32,153 nucleotides of DNA from an uncultured Bacillota bacterium (lineage in GTDB: Bacteria; Bacillota; Clostridia; Christensenellales; UBA1242): the NCBI GenBank assembly GCA_947053645.1, contig CAMRTM010000001.1, positions 73,430-105,582 on the forward strand, given 5' to 3'. Positions within the stretch are counted from its first letter, which is position 1. Every line of letters begins with the position of its first letter. A program made the translations under genes and the position numbers. Under the pieces are notes generated by a model that was given only the letters and a program-made list of their open reading frames with translations, was not told the DNA's origin and did not search any database. Of this stretch, positions 1 through 7,693 are shown piece by piece.

Positions 1-261
1 AGCCTCGGCTTTCGTCACAACCTTTCTTGTAAATTTTTCGCCTTTATTGATTATTGCAGTCATTGCCTTTTCAATTTCTGCAAAGTCATCTGGCGTAAGG
101 TTCTTTTCAAGGTCAATATCATAATAAAAGCCATCGTCTATCGCAGGACCTATTGTAAGTTTTGTTTTAGGGTACTTTTGTACTATTGCTTTTGCCAAAA
201 TGTGCGCAAGAGAATGTCTTGCAGTTTCTAATTCTTTATCTACAAATTTTTCAAGTTTCAT
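1..261 (-). CDS. thrS: Threonyl-tRNA synthetase, N-terminal part (truncated by window edge)
   Basis: Minus-strand translation from ATG at 261: MKLEKFVDKELETARHSLAHILAKAIVQKYPKTKLTIGPAIDDGFYYDIDLEKNLTPDDF..., a ThrRS-type ARHSLAHILA / IGPAIDDGFYYD signature. SD GGAGG upstream, and preceded by a T-box leader. Confidence 0.9.
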   Translation of the reverse strand, partial: MKLEKFVDKELETARHSLAHILAKAIVQKYPKTKLTIGPAIDDGFYYDIDLEKNLTPDDFAEIEKAMTAIINKGEKFTRKVVTKAEA

Positions 262-279
262 GATTTACCTCCATAAAAA

Positions 280-474
280 AATCGTCCTAGAAAAAATCCT
301 AAGGACGATTGACTAAACCGCGGTTCCACCTTAATTGCAAAATTGCTTTTGCCTCTCATTATCTTGCATATCTTCATAAAAGTGGTTTCATTTTATTCTC
401 CACTTAGGTTTTTCACCAACCAACCCTTCTCTGTACGCTTTAAATAAAACTACTTGTCTTTCACTAATGCTTAC
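280..474 (-). promoter_or_regulatory. T-box riboswitch leader of thrS (T-box motif, terminator hairpin, probable ACC Thr specifier)
   Basis: Minus strand: AAGGTGGAACCGCGGTTT (T-box sequence, rc of ~315-333), terminator AATCGTCCTAGAAAAAATCCTAAGGACGATT+T-run (280-310), AGAGA and GGTGAAAA motifs in stem I, GAAACCACTT with a candidate ACC specifier. Confidence 0.92.
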
Positions 475-480
475 ACCAGT

Positions 481-509
481 ATACTATCACTTTGCAATTG
501 TTTTGTCAA
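481..509 (-). promoter_or_regulatory. SigA-type promoter of the thrS T-box leader
   Basis: Minus strand TTGACA (504-509), 17-nt spacer, TAGTAT (481-486). Confidence 0.7.
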
Positions 510-537
510 CTGATTATGCAAAGATTTTTAGAGAAAT

Positions 538-612
538 AGATTTCTCCGCTACGGGCTTACGCCCTTCGGTCGAAATGACAAAGTGAGAAAATGAACTTCG
601 GTCGAAATGACA
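538..612 (+). repeat. Dispersed repeat family 1: full copy (538-580) plus trailing 3' half-copy (594-612); a weaker half-copy near 625-635
   Basis: agatttctccgctacgggcttacgcccttcggtcgaaatgaca then cttcggtcgaaatgaca. Same consensus as the other copies in this window. Confidence 0.9.
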
Positions 613-638
613 ATAATATATCCCATCAGCATGACATT

Positions 639-714
639 GCTGCGAAGTGTGCGTTTTTTTTACTGCCTTTGCAGGCTTTAGCCGATACAGCATGAAAAAA
701 TGTGCACGAGCCGC
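639..714 (-). repeat. Dispersed element family 2, copy A (structured ~80-nt element downstream of ytxC-like gene)
   Basis: Aligns along its length with 20417-20495 (CGAAGT..GC.TTTTTT...GCCTTTGCAG...AAAAAATGT..ACGAG...TTTTTA). Potential helices are noted in findings. Confidence 0.7.
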
Positions 715-717
715 TTT

Positions 718-1485
718 TTAGTGTTTTTTAAGTTGGGTACACTGGCACTGCGTTGTTACTACTATACGCTGCTCATAAAGCCTTTCTAGAAGCGAGGTGG
801 TATTATTGACGCCTTGACAATATAAATTAATTTTTTGTGGCGACAAATCTATGATTGAAGAAATTAATCCTTCTTCATTGAAAGTCTTATTTTGGTATTG
901 TCCACGCTCGCCATCCTGCATTTCTAAGTATATTTTATACCCTTCTTCATCTTCAATAACATTTACCTCATCTTCACATATTTCTAGATTGTCTACAAGA
1001 AATTTAAGCAAATCATTAAATGCATCAGCACTTATTAAATAATCTCTATTCTCATTCGCAAGCGATACCAGTTCTGTCCATTTACTTTTAAGATTTTTAA
1101 GTTTGAACTCATAAAAAGATTCTAGGTATAAATCACTGTCAAAAGATAAACTTTTTTGAATTATATAATAATCTGTTTCTCTATCAAAGTTCAGTAGTGC
1201 TTTCTTAAACGCTAGCACCCCCATTTTATCGTGCTGTGGCAGAAATAAAAATTTATCTAAAAATGAGGATTTATAATAAGTACAAATTACCTGCGTGATA
1301 AACCTTGACAGGGCCTTTTCTAGTTGTTCGCGTTTGGTTTCATGCACTCCTATTAGTATACTACTGTACCCATTTTCACTATGGGAGGTTATCACTCCAC
1401 CTGTTTGTTTTACTAATGTTTGTAAACTGCCTAGAAGATGTTTCGCTAATTCTTCGTTATATAAATTTAAGGAAAACTCCCACAT
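718..1485 (-). CDS. ytxC: YtxC-like putative sporulation protein
   Basis: 255 aa. C-terminal half (FYEFKLKNLKSKWTELVSLANENRDYLISADAFNDLLKFLV...LISSIIDLSPQKINLYC) resembles YtxC. ytxC lies next to thrS in Bacillus, matching this context. SD AAGGAG upstream. Confidence 0.65.
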   Translation of the reverse strand: MWEFSLNLYNEELAKHLLGSLQTLVKQTGGVITSHSENGYSSILIGVHETKREQLEKALSRFITQVICTYYKSSFLDKFLFLPQHDKMGVLAFKKALLNFDRETDYYIIQKSLSFDSDLYLESFYEFKLKNLKSKWTELVSLANENRDYLISADAFNDLLKFLVDNLEICEDEVNVIEDEEGYKIYLEMQDGERGQYQNKTFNEEGLISSIIDLSPQKINLYCQGVNNTTSLLERLYEQRIVVTTQCQCTQLKKH

Positions 1486-1573
1486 AAAAATCTCCTTTCT
1501 AAGCCTATTCTATGCAGCGAATTAAAAAATACTCAAAAAAAACTATTCTTTTGTGTTATTTTTGCTAAATAAT

Positions 1574-1602
1574 TTGACAAATAATATAAAAATAACTAAT
1601 AA
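1574..1602 (+). promoter_or_regulatory. Candidate promoter of the lipoprotein gene
   Basis: TTGACA (1574-1579), 17-nt spacer, TAATAA (1597-1602); ATG at 1611. Confidence 0.5.
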
Positions 1603-1610
1603 TAAGTTAT

Positions 1611-2327
1611 ATGAAAAAGTATAAAATCTTTAACTTAATATTGCTTTTCTTAGTTACGATTACCCTTTTTACGGGTTGTGGCGAAACTAAGTATTTTTCA
1701 ATTTCTACTAAAAGTAGCAATTCAGAAATTGGCACTGGCAACGGTAGTATTAACACCACATGGGCGGAAGGCACTGAACTTAATCTAATTGCCACTTCCA
1801 AAGATTCCGACAAATACCCTTTCATTTGTTGGGTTAAGGATGCAACTAAAGTTTATTCCACTAATAGTAGTGAGAAACTTAAGGTAAGCGAGGCAACTGA
1901 AGGCGTTTATACTGCTATATTTAGTGAAGGCGAAAATAATTTCAATGCTATGATGTATGCCGCCCTTACAAATATCACATATAATACTTCAAATTTTTCT
2001 GACATAAATTATACCGTTAGATATGCCCCTGAAAAAAATGCCAGCATAGAAATTGTACATTGCGAAGGCAAGGCACAACAGGTAAGCATAAATTCTTTTA
2101 CCGACAATGTTTTCTGTCTGCTTGAAGATACTCAGCCTAAAGCATATATTTTTAGTCTTACACTTACAGTTATAAAAAATGATGGCACTGAGGAAATTAA
2201 AAATTTTAGAAATATCAAAGTAAACAATGATTTATTTGAAGGCAAAAGCGAGTTCACCTATGAAGATGATGTAAACGGATTATCACTTACCTTCTCTAAA
2301 CTTTCGAAAAGTTTGTTTGAACAATAA
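1611..2327 (+). CDS. Putative lipoprotein with one InlB/Flg_new-like bacterial repeat domain
   Basis: Signal peptide and lipobox (LILLFLVTITLFTGCGE); GNGSINTTWAEGTELNLIATSKDSDKYPFICWVKD...VYTAIF pattern. Confidence 0.75.
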   Translation: MKKYKIFNLILLFLVTITLFTGCGETKYFSISTKSSNSEIGTGNGSINTTWAEGTELNLIATSKDSDKYPFICWVKDATKVYSTNSSEKLKVSEATEGVYTAIFSEGENNFNAMMYAALTNITYNTSNFSDINYTVRYAPEKNASIEIVHCEGKAQQVSINSFTDNVFCLLEDTQPKAYIFSLTLTVIKNDGTEEIKNFRNIKVNNDLFEGKSEFTYEDDVNGLSLTFSKLSKSLFEQ

Positions 2328-2359
2328 AAAAATCCATGTCTGATGGCATGGATTTTTTT
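2326..2359. terminator. Bidirectional rho-independent terminator
   Basis: AAAAAAATCCATG-TCTGATGG-CATGGATTTTTTT between convergent genes. Confidence 0.9.
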
Positions 2360-2378
2360 CGCTGAAAACTATAAAAGA

Positions 2379-2510
2379 TTATCTACTACATGATTTTGTA
2401 GAATTCTTTGTGTGTGACATTTTTGATGACTCTGCTTTTGCCTCACTGCCTGCTTCTACTTTGTTCTTCGTAGTCTTTTTCTCTTTCTTGTCCTTGCGTT
2501 TACCGAACAT
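2379..2510 (-). CDS. Small Lys-rich protein (43 aa), absent from supplied ORF track
   Basis: GGAGGTGAAAACT-ATG; MFGKRKDKKEKKTTKNKVEAGSEAKAESSKMSHTKNSTKSCSR*; followed by the shared terminator at 2326-2359. Confidence 0.7.
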   Translation of the reverse strand: MFGKRKDKKEKKTTKNKVEAGSEAKAESSKMSHTKNSTKSCSR

Positions 2511-2599
2511 AGTTTTCACCTCCTATTTTCAAGGTATTTACCTTGTAATTATAGGATGGGCAAAATTATGAAAATTATACTACACTTTTCTATACTTAT

Positions 2600-2836
2600 A
2601 GATTTCTCCGCTCCGCCTGTAGCTTCCGTCGAAATGACAGTGCCTTAGGTACTTTTAATGAAATACAGATTGTTAGAAAGTGCGGCGGATCGCCTAGATC
2701 CCTCCGCTACGGTCGGGATGACAAAATGGGGGTAATCGGGATGACAAAATGGGTGTAGTCGGGATGACAGGAAGGCTTCCGTCGAAATGACATAAGGGTT
2801 TGTCGAAATGACATGATAGAATGGTCAGTATGACAA
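2600..2836 (+). repeat. Family 1 repeat array: full copies plus a run of degenerate 3' half-copies
   Basis: agatttctccgctccgcctgtagcttccgtcgaaatgaca; agatccctccgctacggtcgggatgaca; then tcgggatgaca, gtcgggatgaca, gtcgaaatgaca, gtcgaaatgaca, gtcagtatgaca. Confidence 0.9.
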
Positions 2837-2837
2837 T

Positions 2838-2860
2838 AAAAAAGGTGCTTTAAGCACCTA
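2838..2860 (-). terminator. Rho-independent terminator of the DUF1292 gene
   Basis: Minus strand AGGTGCTTAAAGCACCTTTTTT. Confidence 0.85.
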
Positions 2861-2862
2861 GT

Positions 2863-3309
2863 TTACTTTGTTGTTTTCTTTCCGGCAGTTTTTCCAGCAG
2901 TCTTAGTTGCAGTTTTTGCAGGTGCTTTCTTAGCCTCTGGTTTCTTTGCAGTTGTTTTCTTGGCTGGTTTCTTTGCAGATGCTTCTTCAAGAAGGTCATA
3001 GTATTTATCGAATACAGAAATTGCAACCTCTTCATTCTCCTCTACGCGAAGAACTGTATTGCCTTGTTTATCTTGTTCGCATACAAATACTACTGCTTCA
3101 TCATCAGCAATACCCTCTACTTTATCGATTGGTTTGAGTACCACATAGAGTTTTCTATCATTATCAATATCGTATGGTATAATTGCAACCTGTTCAAAAC
3201 TAATTTGTCTACCATTCTCGTCTTGTAACACAATTGGATCTCTATTTTCTTGATCAAGTAGTATGTCGAGTAAATCAACTGGTTGTTTTGCTTGTTCTTT
3301 CTTTTCCAT
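2863..3309 (-). CDS. DUF1292 family protein with Lys/Ala/Thr-rich histone H1-like C-terminal tail
   Basis: IVLQDENGRQISFEQVAIIPYDIDNDRKLYVVLKPID...; downstream of ruvX as usual for DUF1292; tail AKKPAKKTTAKKPEAKKAPAKTATKTAGKTAGKKTTK. Confidence 0.75.
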   Translation of the reverse strand: MEKKEQAKQPVDLLDILLDQENRDPIVLQDENGRQISFEQVAIIPYDIDNDRKLYVVLKPIDKVEGIADDEAVVFVCEQDKQGNTVLRVEENEEVAISVFDKYYDLLEEASAKKPAKKTTAKKPEAKKAPAKTATKTAGKTAGKKTTK

Positions 3310-3311
3310 TT

Positions 3312-3740
3312 TTATTCTCCCTTTTTATTATTCACAAATGTTTGCAAAATTATTTGTGCAGATAGTTTATCGATGATTTCCTTTCGCTTTTCCCTTCGTA
3401 CCTTACTTTGAATTAAGATTTCTTCAGCCTCAGCCGAGGTTAAGCGTTCATCTATATAGTGAACTTTAACACCTGAAAAATTGGCTAGTTTTTCACCGAA
3501 TTGTCTATGAAGCAATGCTCTTTCCCCTTCGCTCCCGTCCATATTTATCGGAAGTCCCAAGGCTACTTCATCTACATTATTGGTTTTTATGATTTGGGTA
3601 ATGTGGGCAATCGCATCTTCCTGTCCTCTATTTTTGTATACCTCATATGGGCTACAAATAATATTTAGAGGGTCGGTAAGTGCTATGCCTATTCGCACAT
3701 CTCCATAATCTATTCCCATTTTTCTATGTCTGTCTGCCAT
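3312..3740 (-). CDS. ruvX: Putative Holliday junction resolvase RuvX/YqgF
   Basis: MGIDYGDVRIGIALTD...GLPINMDGSEG...YIDERLTSAEAEEIL. Start chosen at ATG 3740 (MADRHRK) rather than 3767. Confidence 0.9.
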   Translation of the reverse strand: MADRHRKMGIDYGDVRIGIALTDPLNIICSPYEVYKNRGQEDAIAHITQIIKTNNVDEVALGLPINMDGSEGERALLHRQFGEKLANFSGVKVHYIDERLTSAEAEEILIQSKVRREKRKEIIDKLSAQIILQTFVNNKKGE

Positions 3741-3787
3741 TTCACTACCTTCATTATACCTTTTCACTTTTCGTTAGTCAAACAATT

Positions 3788-6283
3788 TTACTTACATTCA
3801 TATAAGTTTTTGCCAATCCCCACGCTTACGACTAAAGGTACTTTAAGTTTTACCACATTTTCCATTTCATTTTGAAGTATCTTCATAACCTCTTCTTCCT
3901 CACCTTTATAGGTGTCGATGATGAGTTCGTCATGTATCTGCAAGATTAATTGGCTCTTTTTGCCTAATAATGCTTTCTGAACATTTATCATTGCAAGTTT
4001 GATGATATCTGATGCTGTGCCTTGCATTGGCATATTCATTGCCACCCTTTGTCCAAAAGTGCGGGTTTGAAATTTTGAAGAAGAAAGTTCAGGTATTCGT
4101 CTCTTTCTTCCAAAGAGCGTTTTGATATAACCCAACTTTGTTGCATTTTCAACGCTTTCATCCATAAACTCTTTAACGCGAGGGTATCTTGTAAAGTATG
4201 AATCAATGTATGCCTTGGCTTTTGCCCTTGTACTTTTTATATTTTGACTTAAGCCATAGTCACTTATTCCATAGATAATACCAAAGTTTACCGCTTTTGC
4301 TTCTCTTCGCTGCTCTACCGTAGGGTTTTTCACTCCGAATATCTGACTTGCTGTAAGAGTGTGTATATCATCTCCCCTTTTATATGCTTCGATTAAATGC
4401 TCTTCCTCTGACAGGCTGGCAAGCAATCTGAGTTCGATTTGATTGTAATCGGCTGATATCAAACTTCCACCTTCAAACTTAGATTCAAAGATTTTTCGTA
4501 ATTCCCGCCCTTCTTCATCTCGCGTTGGTATAGTTTGAAGATTTGGCTCACTTGATGACAATCTGCCCGTGCTTGTGAGGGCTTGATTAAAGGTGGTGTG
4601 AATGATACTTCCACTTTCAGCACAAAGTTTCTTATAAACATCTATATAGGTGTTTTTAAGTTTTGAAAGTTTTCTATGTTTTAATATTAAGTCAACAATA
4701 GGAATATATCTTACCTCTTCTAGCACTCCCACCGCTGTGGACTGTTTTTTATTATTCCATGTTTCTATTCCTAATTTCCCAAAAAGTACAGACGCTACCT
4801 GTTTTGGTGAGTTTATGTTAAACTCCTCACCCGCTATCTCATATATCTCCTTTGAAAGATTTACAAGCCTTTGCGTATATTCTTTATCAAGTTCATCGAG
4901 TTTTTTCTCATTTATTTGAAAGCCATTCTCTTCCATTTGTACTAGAATCTCTACAAGTGGGAGTTCGATTTGATTATATACCTTATCAAGTTCTTCCTCT
5001 TTTAGAGTTTTTGTATAACTTTGATACAAACCATAATATTCATTGGTTTGTGAGGTTATTTCTCCATTCTTAAGCCCTGCACTTATAAGATAATGTGCAA
5101 GTGTCAGATCAAAATAATTTACAAGTTTTATTCCTAATTTCTTTAGATAATGCAAATCATCTTTTGCATCAAGAGTTAATTTCACAACATTTTCATTTTC
5201 AAAGATTGGTTTTAATGTCCTGCAGACATCTTCCAAAGTAAGTTCACTGCCAAACATTGTGTAATTATCATTTAGGTAATATTCCTTTTCGCTACCAAAA
5301 GCGAATGTCATTTTCTTTAAGTTAAAGGCGAAAGGATTTGAAAAAAATTCCTTTGTTTTGGAAATTAGATTTTTAAGAATTTCTTTTGTAAGTTCTTCGC
5401 GTTCCACCTTCTTTTGAATAGTAGGTTTTTCACTGAATAAAGTACTATTTTTTATTAACGAGGTAAAATCCCATGCTGAAAAAAATTCGCTTACTTTTTC
5501 GCTGAATGGAAATACAAGTTTGCAATCATCTAGGTTGAATGGAAAGTCACAGTCAGTTTTGATTGTCGCGAGTGTTTTGGACATATAGGCGTCATTTTTT
5601 CCATCTACAAGTTTTTCTTTTAGTTTGCCTGATATCTTACCGATATTCTCATATATGCCATCTATAGTTTGATACTCTTCAAGAAGCGAGTGTGCGGTCT
5701 TTTCTCCTACACCCTTTACCCCCGGAATATTATCGCTGGCATCTCCCATAAGACCTTTTAGTTCTATGACCTGACTTGGAGCAAGACCAAATTCCTCTTT
5801 TAGCGTTTCTAAGTCCATTTTTGCGACCTCAGTCACACCCTTCTTTGTAAGCCATACAAAAGTATTCTCATTTATCAGTTGGAGTAAATCTCTATCTCCA
5901 GACAGTATTATTTTTTGACAAACGCACCTCTTTGTCAGAGTGCCAATTATATCATCCGCTTCAATATTTTCATATTCAAAGGTTTTAATATTCATTGTAT
6001 TCAACATTTCCTTGATTACTGGAAATTGGCTTATCAGTTCTGGCGGAGTTGGTTTGCGTTGACCTTTATAATCAGCATAAATCTCATTGCGGAAGGTCTT
6101 TCTTGCATGGTCGAATGCGACCGCGATATGAGTTGGTTTTTGTTCGATTATCAATTTAATCAAAATGTTTGCAAAACCAAAAACAGCACCCGATGCCTTC
6201 CCCTCATGATTTGAGAGAAATGGAAGGGCATAGAATGCTCTATTTGCTATACTATTTCCATCTACTATTAGAAATTTATCCAT
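3788..6283 (-). CDS. polA: DNA polymerase I (5' nuclease, degenerate 3'-5' exo, polymerase)
   Basis: MDKFLIVDGNSIANRAFYA...; TSTGRLSSSEPNLQTIP; SADYNQIELRLLASLS; NMPMQGTASDIIK; QIHDELI. Track ORF starts at 6358 but MDKFL at 6283 fits the family. Confidence 0.95.
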   Translation of the reverse strand: MDKFLIVDGNSIANRAFYALPFLSNHEGKASGAVFGFANILIKLIIEQKPTHIAVAFDHARKTFRNEIYADYKGQRKPTPPELISQFPVIKEMLNTMNIKTFEYENIEADDIIGTLTKRCVCQKIILSGDRDLLQLINENTFVWLTKKGVTEVAKMDLETLKEEFGLAPSQVIELKGLMGDASDNIPGVKGVGEKTAHSLLEEYQTIDGIYENIGKISGKLKEKLVDGKNDAYMSKTLATIKTDCDFPFNLDDCKLVFPFSEKVSEFFSAWDFTSLIKNSTLFSEKPTIQKKVEREELTKEILKNLISKTKEFFSNPFAFNLKKMTFAFGSEKEYYLNDNYTMFGSELTLEDVCRTLKPIFENENVVKLTLDAKDDLHYLKKLGIKLVNYFDLTLAHYLISAGLKNGEITSQTNEYYGLYQSYTKTLKEEELDKVYNQIELPLVEILVQMEENGFQINEKKLDELDKEYTQRLVNLSKEIYEIAGEEFNINSPKQVASVLFGKLGIETWNNKKQSTAVGVLEEVRYIPIVDLILKHRKLSKLKNTYIDVYKKLCAESGSIIHTTFNQALTSTGRLSSSEPNLQTIPTRDEEGRELRKIFESKFEGGSLISADYNQIELRLLASLSEEEHLIEAYKRGDDIHTLTASQIFGVKNPTVEQRREAKAVNFGIIYGISDYGLSQNIKSTRAKAKAYIDSYFTRYPRVKEFMDESVENATKLGYIKTLFGRKRRIPELSSSKFQTRTFGQRVAMNMPMQGTASDIIKLAMINVQKALLGKKSQLILQIHDELIIDTYKGEEEEVMKILQNEMENVVKLKVPLVVSVGIGKNLYECK

Positions 6284-6609
6284 TGGGCTAATGCTTCCGC
6301 TCCTTCTTTTCCTCCGCCTATACCAAACAAGCCTTGGAAAAAGGATGGAATAGTACAAGTGAGGATATATATTATTATCACAAGTGTAAGCAGTACGAAG
6401 AAAACTACTTTCAGTGGACTGCCAAAGAAATTCACTAGCGCATACAAGAAAACTAATGCAAGCCCGCCATAATCAGCAATTCCTTTTAATATCGTCCCCC
6501 ATGTTTCCCATGCCATGACTGTAGCCTCACCAAGTATATTAAACATACAAAGTACCGCCACATAAACTATTACTAGTACCGAAAGAATGAAATAAAGTAT
6601 TGTTTTCAT
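6268..6609 (-). CDS. Small membrane protein, unknown function
   Basis: 113 aa, three hydrophobic segments, SD AGGAG, overlaps polA start by 16 nt. Confidence 0.65.
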   Translation of the reverse strand: MKTILYFILSVLVIVYVAVLCMFNILGEATVMAWETWGTILKGIADYGGLALVFLYALVNFFGSPLKVVFFVLLTLVIIIYILTCTIPSFFQGLFGIGGGKEGAEALAQWINF

Positions 6610-6672
6610 AATTCTCCTTTGTCTATCTTGATTTTAACATACTTTTTCAGATATTCAAAATGATTTTTATGC

Positions 6673-7692
6673 CTACTCTTCTTCCTTTTCCTTCTTTTTT
6701 GCACGCTTTAAGGCTTTTTCCTTGTTTTTAAGAGGTTTAATCTTTTTTGGTTTCTTCTCCTTCTTTTCCTTCTTAGTTTTGACTTTTTTAACCTTTTTAA
6801 TCTTGGATTTCTTAATTTTTCTTGTCTTTTTGATTTTTGTCGGTATTGTGCCATCGTCTGGTAATGCCTCTTTTAGACACTCTGGATTTGACATTATATC
6901 CTCGATTATTCTTAATGATTTACCCATATATAGACCATCTGCAATACGCTCATCAAGTGATATACCTAGGTTCATGATTTTTGCTATGGATAATTCTTTA
7001 TTGTTTACAACTACTGGCTCCATTTTTTCTTTACCCATTGAAATGAAAATACTGGTGGTTCCAAAGTTATACAAATGGTGATATACATATTTCAGTTTTA
7101 TTGATTTTAAATTTGTCACAAAACAACTTGTATGGAATGGACTTGCCTTTAAGAAAAGTTTTCCAAACATACCATGTCTATCAAAGAATCTAAACAATGC
7201 AAGCCCCCAACGGAATAGCCAGTCTGGAAGGGCTGTAAATTTTTTTGCAACATCGGTGGTAGCATGCTCGTCACTTGCCATGTTTTTTGCAATTTCTTCA
7301 TCTACTATCTTCTTAACTTCATAAATGCTTTCTCTTCCTGTGAATGGGAACTTTAAGGTCATAGACTCGCCTTCATCAGTACGCATTTCTTTTTTAACAT
7401 CTAAGGAGATGAATATTCCCTTTCTTTGATATGTGGAGCCTCTCATTATGAAACGATTGAGTTTTGGACGCATATACAGCACCCTAACTATAGTCGCAAA
7501 AACTACATCCATATATGTAAAATGTGTACCATTCCTTCTTTCATCCGCCAAGAATTTATCTATATTAGCACATGGTATTTTTACATTTATATAATTAACT
7601 GCGTCAATACGCTGAGGCATGAAAAATGGACCTGCCTTATCAATTACATTCATTCCCTTTACTTTTTTTCCGTCGTATCTATGTCCGAACAT
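6673..7692 (-). CDS. CAT/E2-like acyltransferase-fold protein with Lys-rich tail
   Basis: Resembles 2-oxoacid dehydrogenase E2/CAT-like proteins: FTYMDVVFATIVRVLYMRPKLNRFIMRG, ISLDERIADG. C-terminal ~60 aa poly-basic. Confidence 0.7.
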   Translation of the reverse strand: MFGHRYDGKKVKGMNVIDKAGPFFMPQRIDAVNYINVKIPCANIDKFLADERRNGTHFTYMDVVFATIVRVLYMRPKLNRFIMRGSTYQRKGIFISLDVKKEMRTDEGESMTLKFPFTGRESIYEVKKIVDEEIAKNMASDEHATTDVAKKFTALPDWLFRWGLALFRFFDRHGMFGKLFLKASPFHTSCFVTNLKSIKLKYVYHHLYNFGTTSIFISMGKEKMEPVVVNNKELSIAKIMNLGISLDERIADGLYMGKSLRIIEDIMSNPECLKEALPDDGTIPTKIKKTRKIKKSKIKKVKKVKTKKEKKEKKPKKIKPLKNKEKALKRAKKKEKEEE

Positions 7693-7693
7693 C

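Noticed and set aside
2600-2836. Possible CRISPR array
   Set aside because: Units are not identical, the spacers (~10 nt) are far too short and no cas genes are present. This is the dispersed repeat family.
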